This document shows positions 41,901 to 52,166 of a stretch of DNA of 64,000 nt, one piece after another. A program made the translations under genes and the position numbers. How positions within the stretch are numbered: position 1 is the first letter of the stretch; the number at the start of each line of letters is the position of its first letter. Source of the DNA: Gracilaria gracilis (taxonomy: Eukaryota > Rhodophyta > Florideophyceae > Gracilariales > Gracilariaceae); assembly GCA_030374805.1 (NCBI GenBank), contig JARGSG010000200.1, forward strand, positions 248,001 through 312,000. The letters are read 5' to 3'. Under the pieces are notes generated by a model that saw only the letters and a list, made by a program, of their open reading frames with translations, was not told where the DNA came from and did no database searches.

Positions 41901-43419
41901 GTCCAATTCATCGTTGAATTCTCTGTCTTCGGGCCATAGGTCGAGTTTGCCTTCCGGATCTTCCGCGTCCACCTCGTCAGCGACGAAACAGGAATCTCAT
42001 CATCTCACGAGGAAATTGCTTCCCCATTCGTGGGTAACCTCGACAGTGCGTCGGCTTGCTTGTTCAGCTTCCCCTTCTTATATACGACTTGAAAGTCGAA
42101 TTTCGCTAGGCGGAGCCTCCATCGCATGAGGCGTCCCGACGGGTCGGAGATGTTCATCCACCACCGCAGCGAGGAATGATCCGTTTACACGGTAAAGTGC
42201 ACACCAATAAGGTAAGGGCGAAGAGTTCCCAGAGCCCACACGACGGCGAGGCACTCCTTCTCCGAAACGGAGTAATTCCGTTCATGAACGTTGAGCCAGC
42301 GCGACCAGTAACCAATGCGCTGTGGTTCCCCCTCCGGGGTGGTTTGCAAGAGAGCACAACACACTTGGTAATCGCTTGAATCCGTATCCACGGAAAACGG
42401 TATTCCGGGTTTAGGCAACGATAAATTCGGAGCAGTTGTGACAGCCTCCTTCAAGGATTTGAACGCCTCTGTCTCGACAGGCGTGAAGGGTTCCAGTTTC
42501 GGTGGCTGGCCTTTCCGCAGTAGTGCGTTAAGGGGTGCCGCGATAGCCGAAAAGTTCGGGACAAACCGTCGGTCGACGTTGACAATCCCAAGAAGGAGCG
42601 CAATTCCGTTTGGGTTCGCGGTTCTTTCGCCTCGCCGAGGGACTTCACTCGGGCTTCCTCAATCGACAACCGCCCTGAACGGATAAAGTGGCCCAGATAC
42701 TTGACAGTGTCTGTGAAGAACTCACATTTCCTCATCTTGAGGGTTATTCCTGCGTCATGCAGTGTGGTCATTACCTGCCTGACGTGGGTGAGATGATCTT
42801 CCAGATTACTGGAGAAGACAATAATGTCAACTAGGTAAACTAGACACGTCCACCACTTAAATCAGTTCAACAAGATGTCGGCAGCACGCTGAAATGTAGC
42901 GGGGGCATTGGTGAGACCAAAGGGCATACGTTTTAAGCGGTAGGAGCCAGAGTGGCATACAAACGCGGTCTTATTGCGGTCTTCTTCCCTAACGGGGACT
43001 TGCCAGTAGCTCTAATTGGCGTCCAATGCCGTAATCACGGTTGCATTTCCGCGCGAATCGATGCACTCGTCCATACGAGGGATGGAATACGTGTCCCTGA
43101 TCTTCATGGCATTGAGCCGGCGATATTTGACACAGAACCTCCAGGTTTCGTAGTCCTTGAGTGCCAGTACCACTGGGAATGCCCAGGGCGACTGAGCAGG
43201 TTCAATCACGCCTGCGCGGAGCATCTTATCCACTTGGAACTGTTCTTCTTCCCGAGCCTTTGGCCCTGCCCTGTAAGAGGGTTGCGAAACGGGCCGCGTG
43301 TTCGGAAACAAATCCATCCGGTGTTCCGTTGCATTTATCTCGCCAAGAGATCCATCCCACATTGCGGTGAGTTCCCGTAGCATTTCTTTCAGATTTTCAC
43401 GGTGTGATTCCGGCACAGG
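38940..43419 (-). pseudogene. Element C pol, distal part
   Basis: Reverse transcriptase, RNase H, integrase and chromodomain of element C, read on the minus strand from high to low coordinates. Landmarks: RFCVKYRRLNAMKIRDTYSI near 43090, RT end and RNase H at about 42190-42770 (FSVDTDSSDYQVCCALLQ), integrase parts between about 41000 and 41970, a GPF-type module at about 40700-40750 (VADGPFKVISVTKNTVV) and a chromodomain near 39240-39400 (YIVYRIVWHSWNPERTLRYH). Broken in many places. Same lineage as element B by sequence. Confidence 0.85.
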
Positions 43420-44416
43420 TGTAGAGCAAACCCCAAAGAGGGTACGTGTCCACCAGGGTGTCCGAGTCCTGCTCCCACAAAAGGGCGAACTCAGAAGTAG
43501 AGCCCTCTGCCCGTGCGCGTGCCGCGTGGCAGCCGGGTGTAAACCGGAGACGGTACTGGAATAACCTGCAGAGGTAAAGAAGAGGGTGGGACTAGAGAGG
43601 AATAACCGACGACGGGTCACGAGAGAACGAGTTTAGAAGTGGAGCGAAGGGTGCCGTAAGACGGTGTAGTGCTCCTACGGAGAACCACACGAGCGAAGCT
43701 ACGGCCCGTGCCAACGGCGGGGACAGGGCCGATAGCGGAACGAGACACACACACACGTGTGTCCAAATATAACTCTATACAGAGGCGGAAGCGAAACCTG
43801 CACCAGGAAAACGATGAACTAAACAAAGATCCGGTACCTCGGTGAACGACAGCAAATACGACCTGATACTGGGGCAATTAGCGAAACGAGCCAGAAACTG
43901 GTAGTAAAGAACTTCCTTAGGGACCCTGAGGGGTGATTGTACCGAGACCAGTCGTGGTTACTCTCCTTAGAGGAGTCGTGAACCTACGTAGGCAGTAACA
44001 ACCATGGCCCAGCCTTCGGGATGAAGACCACGTACTTCAAGAAGAAGATACGACTCAGGTGAGTTTTACTTAGTGGCTCCAGGGCGAGATCGCCCGAGCA
44101 TATATACTATCTACTGTATCTAGGGCTGCGCACTCCCACGAGGGCTCTACACGTGGACAACCCAGTGTCAGGGTGCCAAAGTATCGACCCAGCGGGTGTG
44201 ACGCCAAATATTTGGACAAATATGCCACAAAGCCCTACTGTACACATATTTCATAGGTTCTATCCCAGATTCACCTAACAAGGTACGTTCTAATAATATT
44301 TCCAAATCCACCCGAAACGGGGTCCATATTCATAGTCTGACATGTCAGTGCCCAATGGGTAGAGCTCCGTTATGAGAAACTTCATCGTGCCGACATCGGA
44401 TTGCCATTGCTCCACA
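43420..44416 (-). repeat. Element B 3' LTR
   Basis: 997 bp, ends TGTAGAGCAA and TTGCTCCACA (imperfect terminal inverted repeat). The minus strand just inside reads CTAAGGAGGGGGAGA, a clear polypurine tract. A plus-strand TATATA lies near 44101, about 395 bp upstream of the antisense gene. Confidence 0.95.
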
Positions 44417-44497
44417 TCTCCCCCTCCTTAGCCAAGGGTTCGCGCTTTGGTCTGCGGGAAGGCGCCGGCGACCGGTACGTAAATACTGATCCTCAGA

Positions 44498-46414
44498 ATG
44501 GCGGACTCGGAAATTTCGGCAACACGTTCACAGCTTCCTGAACCAACGCGTGGTACACAACATCCCTCTCCTCCGAATTTGCGGCAACAACCGTCATCTC
44601 CAACCTTCTCTCCTATAGCAGGCATGAACCCGTTCGCTACTAACCCGTTTCCGGGGAACGCTTCCTCAAGTGCCTCGCAGGCGGCTTCGCCGGGTGCTGC
44701 TCCCTTCGAGCACTTTTACTACTTAGGCTTTCAACAACTTCCTCCGCAGGCGTCATCTCAGTACCATCCGTCCCAAGCTATGGTGCCATCCCATCAACCC
44801 TCGGTGTATCAACAGTCTCCTTACGCAATGGCAGGATCTTCCGGATACTTCGGCGGGTTTAACTCGATGCCTCTCCCCCAAGGGGGCTCTCACGCACAGC
44901 CGCAGTACCATCCATCTGGTTACCAGCCTCCTGGCTACTTCTCCCAACAGGGCGCTCAACCTGGACAATCCTCGCAAGGCTACGATCCCGCAGCGCCTCC
45001 TCAGGCTCCCGATATCGATGCAGCGGCGTGGAACTCCGAGCAAGCGATGCCGTTAACGGTCAATGCCAGGGGCTGGATCAGCTTGGAAAGTCTCCGTTTC
45101 AGACGGCCCCGGCAACATGGCGATGTGTATTGCCGTGCACCGTGGTTCCATCCGACGGCCGTAGCCGAGGAGGCTCTTATTGACTCGTATGCTGAGAACG
45201 GTTACCTCCCAGGTGGGCTCCATCGCGAAATAGTTCGGTCCAGAAGCTGGCGTCTCCGTGTGGCGATCGATCCCCTGCACCTGTTCTGTACGGGCAGTGA
45301 TTCCTTTAGTCGTACTAGGGCACTGTGGGCTCGTGCTGCCTATGAAGGAGCTAGCCGTGTTCGATCGGAGCACTTGGTACCGTTGCGGTTCGACTTTGAC
45401 GTGTCACATTTCCGAACTTTCGGCGAGAGGTCCTACGGGTACGCGTTAGCGGAGTTCAACGAATCTCCCCATAGAGCTGAAGTACCGAACGTGGTCGAGG
45501 GTTTGCTTCTCTGGAGTCGTCCCCTTCTTCGGGCAGAATTCCGATACCTTCGGCGATCATCCAACGACTTCTTGTGGAGCTTTGAGCGCCGTGTTCGGCT
45601 TGAGCGAAGCTTGCGGTCCCGTCGAGGGTTCCTGATTCCATATCCACACTTGGAGGCTGAGCGATTGCGCTATAACTCCCTGCAGGGGCGATACGCTGCT
45701 CTTCCCAGCTGGTTGTCGAATGTCGAGGTCCCGCGTGGGTGCTACGCCGAACTTCCTCCGTGCCTCTACTATGTAGGATGTAGAATGTTGAACGATCCCC
45801 GCTCTGGGTACTGGACGCTCTTTGCGGCGGAGTGGGCTGCCCGCGTGGCGGTACATCTCCTCTGGGATACGTACGATCATTACCGTCTCTGGTATCTCCC
45901 TCCGATGCTCCGATGGATGATCCGGCGACAGGATCTGTCTATACCCTTGGGGTCCGAATCCAACCAAGAAGAGGTTCATCTGCTCCTACGCTTCATCGAG
46001 GCCGTCGATTGGGACCGGATTCCGGTGCACTGGCAGCCAGAAGGTGGCCCTCGCGGCAACGACCGATCACCGGGTAGAATATCCACCCGCTCGGGGACCT
46101 TCGCGTACTACGATCCGTGGACACAGCAAATGATCTCCGAGGCTCATGCTAGAGCGATGGTGCGGGCCCCTAGGGCTATGCCGATTGGACACCCGACTGG
46201 GTTCGTGTTTCCCGACGACTATGGGCCTCCAGCGGATTGGGTCGATCCCTCCTTGGACCATGGTGATGGCGAGGGGGTGGACGACGACATTCCCCTTGTG
46301 GGTGTTTCGAGTACGGGCGCTGACGCGGCACAGGTTCCTGCGGAGGGCACTCAGGCTCCCGCGGGTTGGGGTCTTGCGACGCCGGCTCCCGGAACCAACA
46401 CTGGTCACCAGTAG
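44498..46414 (+). CDS. Antisense gene of element B, 638 aa, unknown family
   Basis: An open frame on the strand opposite to gag and pol, between the chromodomain and the 3' LTR; its ATG is 82 bp from the LTR edge, so the LTR may drive it. Residues 1-185 are low-complexity, rich in Pro, Gln, Ser, Gly and Tyr. Residues about 185-500 form a dense Arg/Trp/Tyr/Leu-rich core (RGWISLESLRFRRPRQHGDV, EFRYLRRSSNDFLWSFERRV, RGCYAELPPCLYYVGCR, YDHYRLWYLPPML). The C terminus from about 570 is acidic and Ala/Pro-rich. No Cys-His motif, nuclease motif, membrane helix or signal peptide seen. Element C has a related copy in the same place, so it is an element gene and not a chance frame. Confidence 0.8.
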   Translation: MADSEISATRSQLPEPTRGTQHPSPPNLRQQPSSPTFSPIAGMNPFATNPFPGNASSSASQAASPGAAPFEHFYYLGFQQLPPQASSQYHPSQAMVPSHQPSVYQQSPYAMAGSSGYFGGFNSMPLPQGGSHAQPQYHPSGYQPPGYFSQQGAQPGQSSQGYDPAAPPQAPDIDAAAWNSEQAMPLTVNARGWISLESLRFRRPRQHGDVYCRAPWFHPTAVAEEALIDSYAENGYLPGGLHREIVRSRSWRLRVAIDPLHLFCTGSDSFSRTRALWARAAYEGASRVRSEHLVPLRFDFDVSHFRTFGERSYGYALAEFNESPHRAEVPNVVEGLLLWSRPLLRAEFRYLRRSSNDFLWSFERRVRLERSLRSRRGFLIPYPHLEAERLRYNSLQGRYAALPSWLSNVEVPRGCYAELPPCLYYVGCRMLNDPRSGYWTLFAAEWAARVAVHLLWDTYDHYRLWYLPPMLRWMIRRQDLSIPLGSESNQEEVHLLLRFIEAVDWDRIPVHWQPEGGPRGNDRSPGRISTRSGTFAYYDPWTQQMISEAHARAMVRAPRAMPIGHPTGFVFPDDYGPPADWVDPSLDHGDGEGVDDDIPLVGVSSTGADAAQVPAEGTQAPAGWGLATPAPGTNTGHQ

Positions 46415-46795
46415 TCTGGGCCGGGTGCCTGAGGGCGTGTAGTTCTGTCACTCAGATACGATAAACCCAATTAGGCCACAGCTTGGCATTACTTCTCTCC
46501 TCCTGTAGGATCTTTCTCGTGTTCGAGCTTCTTTCATACTTCCTTCCTTTTCCTTCTTCATTTCCTAACCAGGATGTACTTCATTCCCATTCGTGGCAAC
46601 ATCTTCCTAGATACTTCATTACTTCTTACTTCTTAGTTCCGTTAAACGGCGATGAACCGACAATTCGGTGCGTTCTTTCTTTGTTCATACTGTACATAAG
46701 ACCAACCTTGTGGGTGTCTTCTTCTTCTCTTCTTAGAGCTCCTCGCAACCTACCGCGTAGCGGCACACCATATTTACCACATGTTGGTGACAGTT
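46415..46795. other. Spacer between antisense gene and chromodomain in element B
   Basis: Convergent gap where the plus-strand antisense gene and the minus-strand pol end face each other. Pyrimidine-rich on the plus strand. No gene called. Confidence 0.5.
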
Positions 46796-47044
46796 CTATC
46801 CCACTTGGGCATTATCCAGAGTTGGGGGTAATGCGGACCGGGTTCTTCGCTGATAAGCGATGGTCTTGGACCTCGGAAGGTGCTCAATTGGCTCCCAAGT
46901 GTCCTGCTCTGGGGGATAGCCGTACCAACCGGCGCGATAGATTACTTTCCCGTCCTGGGCAACATCGTGCTTCACGATACGATCGATCACGAATTCCTGT
47001 GGGTATACCCCGACGTCTTCGGTTCCTTTGGTTGTTCCCGACAT
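46796..47044 (-). CDS. Element B chromodomain coding
   Basis: Chromodomain: FVIDRIVKHDVAQDGKVIYR followed by the AGWYGYPPEQDTWEPIEHL block, carrying the aromatic residues of a histone-tail pocket and the W-E-P-x-E-x-L helix start. The family is known to use such modules to direct integration to chromatin. It follows the main pol coding in the same orientation; element C has the related module near 39240-39400. Confidence 0.8.
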   Translation of the reverse strand: MSGTTKGTEDVGVYPQEFVIDRIVKHDVAQDGKVIYRAGWYGYPPEQDTWEPIEHLPRSKTIAYQRRTRSALPPTLDNAQVG

Positions 47045-47649
47045 TGGGCTTTGCTTCCCTACGTAACCCGAACGGGTACACGCTAGTTACGACGGGTTTC
47101 CGGCTTCGGCGAGGTGGCAGTGTCTCGTTGACGAGAGCGCTAACCGTCACGAAGGGGAATGGCTAACTTCCGTTTTCGGCTGCCAATCTCCACGAAAGTG
47201 GCTTCTGGTGGAAGCTCTTCACTTCCGGAGTCCGGTGAACTAACCTCTTTTCCCAGCGAGCATCAACTTTGACTAACGACGACGGTCCTGATCCAGGCGA
47301 AGTTGCTTCTCGACGCGGGAGAGCCGTTTCGACGGAGATACTGCGTTTGAACACTCCCTGTGCAGGGCGGCGGATTGGCCGGGCCACGGTGCTGTATTGC
47401 GTCGCGTGCGCGCTCACTGGACGAGTGCCGACCAATCGGAACAGTTTGCACTACTCCATGTGGCAGAGTGCCAGCCAACCCGGCGGCGTTGCACCCTGGG
47501 TGGGTATCTCCCGTGCACGGCGCCGTCCTACTGAGGGCTTCTGCGCCACACGGTGCTCCTGAGAAGGCTTCTCCGATGCTTTCCATCAACTTCCCTTCCT
47601 GAACCAGGCTCCACGACCTTATCCACAAGGTTTCTCCGCTTCACAACAC
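47045..47649 (-). other. Element B region between pol and chromodomain
   Basis: About 600 bp between the main pol frame and the chromodomain coding. Minus-strand frames here are Ser/Ala/Gly-rich linker-like and carry no recognised domain. Confidence 0.4.
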
Positions 47650-50600
47650 CTACTGTAGGTTCTTCCCATGGGGCTCATCGCCGCGCTGACCCATTGACGG
47701 GTCGGCGGAGACCGTCTTTTCGGTGCGTCTTGCCTTCTGCGCCTCTTGCGAGCGAGGCGTAGGAGTAGCCATGGACTTAGACGCTTGCCCACGAGGGTTC
47801 TCATCACTAACAGTGGTCTTCCCCACAGGGGTAACTTCGTCTTCATTACTGACATTCGCCTCGACCGAGGATCCCACACGCGTGTGCGTTAGCGGCGATA
47901 TTCCCGATCCGGGCTCCTGTCTCTTTGAGAGCTCAAGCACGTCAGCCAATCCAGCAGATGCCGGAGCAGCCTGAGCGCGATTACGTGAGTCCTCCCCCTC
48001 CTTAGGGTGCGATACGGCAGCTGATATTACCGTAGCCGGGGGTCGAACTCGAGTCGAGTGCGTAGGCGTAGCTCGAGAGGGTGGGCTATCCTTGACTAGC
48101 TCTGATACCTCAGGTAGGTCCGATAAACCCTTTTCCTGGTGCGGGAGAATCGACGGGCGGTTCGCGCTGTCCCTGTTTGATTCTGTTCCTTTCTGTGTGG
48201 CAGGTACTCCAGTTCCGGTTTCCGGTAGCGTTACCAATTCTTGGAGTAGGCTCGGTGCCCTGTAGACGCGATCGCGTGATATCCGTTCGTGTTGGTTATT
48301 AATTTCCAGCACGACGGTGTCTCCAGACATGGAAATAACCTTATAGGGTCCATCCGCAATCGGCGATAACTTGTGGTGGCGTTCGTTCCCCGGGTTGTAA
48401 TACTCCTTACGGAGGAACACATAATCTCCTACCTGTAAGTTAGGTAACGGTCTCCGAATTCGGCTATCAAAGTTGCGCTTGTAGGCGAGCTGAGCCCTGT
48501 CTATAGACGCACGTGCTGCCGGTACCAGCTTGGTGAGCCATTTCTTCCACGCATCGCGGTACGAGCCCGGTGATGGGAACATATTTAGAGTTGGCTGCGC
48601 CTCGATGGCTAGAGGAGGTGGTCTCCTCGACAGTACCAGCTCAAATGGTGAAAGTCCCGTTACCCGATGAACCTGGGTGTTGTACGCATACGTGATAGCG
48701 TCCGTGAACTGATCCCACGTCTTGGGATGGTCTGCCACATAGGACCTCAAAGCACCAAGGATGGTTCGATTAAATCTCTCTACTTGCCCGTTCGCTTGGG
48801 GATGATAGGTAGTAGTGAATAAATTCCTAATATCCAGGATCCTACACACGTCTTGAAAGAACTTCGAGGTGAATTGAGAGCCGTTATCGGAAAGTACCTG
48901 TACCGGTGGGCCATACACAAAGACCCAGTGGGTAACAAACGCTTGAGCCACAGCGGCTGCTGTGATCCGTTTGAGCGGCACTGTTCTAACCAATTTAGAG
49001 AACCTGTTGGTGATGACCAGTAGGTACTGATTCCCTCGAGAGGTCTTAATCAATTCTCCAAGAATGTCAATGGCCACGAACTCCAGCGGTGCCCGTGCGG
49101 GAAACAACGTTAACTCTTTCGAGTACTTTCTTAATTTAACGTCATTCTTGGCACAAGCCTGACAGGAGCGGCGGACTGCATAACAATCGAACGCCATTGC
49201 GGGCCAATAGAAGTCCCTTCTTAAGGTGAGATAAAGCTTCCTTCCTTCCGGGTGGGCTCCCAACTTCACATAGTGAGACAAGTGCAGTACGCGACTCTGT
49301 AAGGAGTGAGGTACCACCATTTGTGGGTTGGTTTCAACAGTTCGCACCAAGTAGCCTTGGTCATTCACCTGGAAAGGTATCCTATACCCACCGTTCAGAC
49401 GGGCCCTAACCTGTATACAAAAGGGATCCATCTGCTGTTCCCGTATCATCTCCTCGGGCGAAATCGGTACAAATGTCCCGGTATCCGGTTTTACAGTCTG
49501 TGTGGCGAGGATATCGTCACACACATCATCCGATAAGATTTCTGTCTTCCCCTCATCGAGGTCACCAACCATAAAACATGGTATCTCTTCCGTGTCCTCG
49601 GTGGGTTCAGCTTCTGCTGCAGTGCCCAAACGGGATAGAGCGTCTGCCTGCAAGCTCAAGGAGCCTTTCTTGTACACTACTTCAAAGTCAAATTCCGAGA
49701 GTCGGAGTCTCCATCTCATCAGTCGTCCCGACGGTTCGGTAATTTCCATGAGCCAGCGTAGGCAAGAATGGTCCGTGTGTACCCGAAAGTGGGTTCCCAT
49801 CAAGTATGGTCTCAACGTTGCGAGAGCCCATACAACGGCAAGGCATTCCTTCTCCGAAACGGAGTGATTCCGTTCGTGCACATTCAGTGATCTCGACCAA
49901 TACCCGATAGGGTGACGTTTGCCAGACTCTTCCACCTGGAACAACGCACAACCAACTTGGTTCGTACTCGCATCAGTGTCCACCTCGTAGGGTAAGCCGG
50001 GTTTCGGCAGGGCCAAGACTGGTGGCGACGTTACAGCTTCAATTAGTGCTGCAAATGCGGAGGCTTCCGCATCACCAAAGGGTTCCAATTCCACTGGGTT
50101 TCCTTTCATCAGGAGTTTGTTCAACGGCGAAGCGATATCCGAAAAGTCCGGCACGAAACGACGGTAAACGTTACAAAGGCCTAAGAAGGATCGAAGCTCA
50201 GTTTGAGTTCTTGGGTGTTTCGCCTCTTTCAAGGATTTTACCCGCACCTCGTCAATTGAGAGCTTACCTGGGCGAATAATATGCCCAAGGTACTTAACCG
50301 ATTCGGTGAAAAACTCGCACTTCTTAAGCTTCAGGGTGATCCCTGCGTCCCGTAAAACGGTCATAACTTCCCGTACATGGGTGAGATGGTCCGCCATGTT
50401 ATTGGAAAAGACGACGACGTCGTCCAAGTATACCAAAAAGGTGGTCCACTTGAACCTGGCCAGGAGGATATCAACCGCTCGCTGAAACGTTGCGGGGGCA
50501 CTCGTTAACCCAAAGGGCATTCTCCGAAAACGATACAGGCCTTGATGGCACACGAAGGCCGTCTTATCCTTATCTTCTTCCCTTATGGGCACTTGCCAGT

Positions 50601-52164
50601 ATCCCCAATTGGCATCTAAAGTGGTAAACACTTTCGTGCTCCCTAGAGAATCGATATATTCGTCCATCCGGGGAATCGGGTATACGTCTTTCACTGTAAC
50701 CGCATTTAACTTTCGGTAATCGATACAAAATCTCCAGGATCCATCTGGCTTCGGCACCAAAACAACTGGTGACGCCCAAGGAGATTGAGCGGGCTCAATA
50801 ACGCCGGTTCGGAGCATCTTCTCGACTTGAGCTTTTTCCTCTTCTCGGGCCTTCGGTCCTGCCCTGTAAGGGTGTTGCGCAATGGGCCGAGTGTTCGGAA
50901 GTAGATCTATGCAATGTTCTGTGACTCCAATTGTTCCGAGAGTACCATCCCACATGGGCGTAAACTCGCGAAGCATATTGCGTAGCTTCTCCCGATGGGA
51001 CTCCGGTACGTGCTCCAAATTGAGCTTCATTAACTCCTCAACAGGGTTCGTCTGTTCAGTGCCAGGTGGCAACGGCTTAACCTCAAAAGGTGCTGGGGAG
51101 TCTGAACCCGAGTTCTTCTGGGTATCATCCGTATCGGCTTCAAGTGACTCATTCCGTAATTCGGCGAATTCGGCGGCCTCCTCCCCCTCCTTAGGGTCAG
51201 GCACACCGAGCACGGTTCCAATCGAAATCTTCGTGGGTATCACTGCAGCGGGGTGCGGTAGTACCGTGCCAATTACTTGGTTCTTTGTTAACCACTGTTT
51301 GGTTTTGCCAAGATTGGCAACGAGGACCTTAAAGGCTTCATCCGGTTGAATCGTTACAACTCCATTAGCCAAAGCAATCTGGCGCTCTTCATATAGTGCC
51401 GGTAACGGCTGCACTGTGTGTAGACCAAACTGCTTGGTGACGACTTCGACCCACACCTGGGACTGCGGCGGAAGTTGCACCGATTTGAGCACGTGCAACT
51501 TCGTTGATGCCATTGTGCCTTTGGTAGGCTGATGTGCAACCGGGAGCGGTACGTGTTTCCGCGTAGCGGCTCGCAGAGGTCTCCGGACAATCGGAATTAT
51601 TGAACCGTCTTCCATTTCCACGGTACGCTTCCGAGGACGGATATTTTCCACAAACCTGTCACAGAAATCACAACCCAGTATAACTGGTGCGGCTAGCGAA
51701 TCGCAAACGACGAAATCTACCTTCACGAGGTGCCTTCCTAATCTCACCAGGAGCGAAACGTAACCAGCCGTACTAATCGGATTGTTGTTGGCATCCGAAA
51801 TATCCATTGATGGACCGTAACGAACACGTTCCTGAAGAGCAGGCGATATCATTTTCCTGTGAATAAGGTTAGGAGCAGCGCCTGTATCTAGGACCGACAA
51901 CTGACGAACCATAAAATGTTCTGAAAGGCCGAGATCGGCGTAAACTTTATAGTTCCGCTTGGCCATAACAAGGATTCTATCCGGGAGACGGGGATTACGG
52001 GCCCGTATCCACGGTCGACAAAGAACACAACAGTGTTCCGAATCCACGTCGGTGGCTTCCATTTTCCTTGATAGGATCGTAACAGTCGGGGAGCGAAGCG
52101 GAGGCGCCTCGGGCGTCTTCTGCTTCGACTTGGAAGACGCCCCTCCCGTCGGGGAGACTCCCAT
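47650..52164 (-). CDS. Element B Pol polyprotein
   Basis: 1,504 residues, open. Order: a protease with SVLDTGAAPNLIHRK and PVILGCDFCDRF; reverse transcriptase with RFCIDYRKLNAVTVKDVYPI, TLDANWGYWQVPI, MPFGLTSAPATFQRAV and catalytic YLDDVVVFS; RNase H with YEVDTDASTNQVGCALFQ, KECLAVVWALATL and VHTDHSCLRWL; integrase with the HHCC segment (HYVKLGAHPEGRK ... CQACAKN), core LEFVAIDILGEL, VLSDNGSQFTSKFF and QANGQVERFNRTI (D, D, E all present); a GPY/F-like module (IADGPYKVISMSGDTVVLEI). The C-terminal ~240 residues are a disordered Pro/Ser/Thr-rich tail. Starts two bases after the gag stop in the -1 frame. Confidence 0.96.
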   Translation of the reverse strand: MGVSPTGGASSKSKQKTPEAPPLRSPTVTILSRKMEATDVDSEHCCVLCRPWIRARNPRLPDRILVMAKRNYKVYADLGLSEHFMVRQLSVLDTGAAPNLIHRKMISPALQERVRYGPSMDISDANNNPISTAGYVSLLVRLGRHLVKVDFVVCDSLAAPVILGCDFCDRFVENIRPRKRTVEMEDGSIIPIVRRPLRAATRKHVPLPVAHQPTKGTMASTKLHVLKSVQLPPQSQVWVEVVTKQFGLHTVQPLPALYEERQIALANGVVTIQPDEAFKVLVANLGKTKQWLTKNQVIGTVLPHPAAVIPTKISIGTVLGVPDPKEGEEAAEFAELRNESLEADTDDTQKNSGSDSPAPFEVKPLPPGTEQTNPVEELMKLNLEHVPESHREKLRNMLREFTPMWDGTLGTIGVTEHCIDLLPNTRPIAQHPYRAGPKAREEEKAQVEKMLRTGVIEPAQSPWASPVVLVPKPDGSWRFCIDYRKLNAVTVKDVYPIPRMDEYIDSLGSTKVFTTLDANWGYWQVPIREEDKDKTAFVCHQGLYRFRRMPFGLTSAPATFQRAVDILLARFKWTTFLVYLDDVVVFSNNMADHLTHVREVMTVLRDAGITLKLKKCEFFTESVKYLGHIIRPGKLSIDEVRVKSLKEAKHPRTQTELRSFLGLCNVYRRFVPDFSDIASPLNKLLMKGNPVELEPFGDAEASAFAALIEAVTSPPVLALPKPGLPYEVDTDASTNQVGCALFQVEESGKRHPIGYWSRSLNVHERNHSVSEKECLAVVWALATLRPYLMGTHFRVHTDHSCLRWLMEITEPSGRLMRWRLRLSEFDFEVVYKKGSLSLQADALSRLGTAAEAEPTEDTEEIPCFMVGDLDEGKTEILSDDVCDDILATQTVKPDTGTFVPISPEEMIREQQMDPFCIQVRARLNGGYRIPFQVNDQGYLVRTVETNPQMVVPHSLQSRVLHLSHYVKLGAHPEGRKLYLTLRRDFYWPAMAFDCYAVRRSCQACAKNDVKLRKYSKELTLFPARAPLEFVAIDILGELIKTSRGNQYLLVITNRFSKLVRTVPLKRITAAAVAQAFVTHWVFVYGPPVQVLSDNGSQFTSKFFQDVCRILDIRNLFTTTYHPQANGQVERFNRTILGALRSYVADHPKTWDQFTDAITYAYNTQVHRVTGLSPFELVLSRRPPPLAIEAQPTLNMFPSPGSYRDAWKKWLTKLVPAARASIDRAQLAYKRNFDSRIRRPLPNLQVGDYVFLRKEYYNPGNERHHKLSPIADGPYKVISMSGDTVVLEINNQHERISRDRVYRAPSLLQELVTLPETGTGVPATQKGTESNRDSANRPSILPHQEKGLSDLPEVSELVKDSPPSRATPTHSTRVRPPATVISAAVSHPKEGEDSRNRAQAAPASAGLADVLELSKRQEPGSGISPLTHTRVGSSVEANVSNEDEVTPVGKTTVSDENPRGQASKSMATPTPRSQEAQKARRTEKTVSADPSMGQRGDEPHGKNLQ

Positions 52165-52166
52165 AT

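Noticed and set aside
44498-46414. Antisense frame as a mere shadow of pol
   Set aside because: No pol domain lies on the minus strand here; pol and chromodomain end before it, and a related protein is encoded at the same place in element C.
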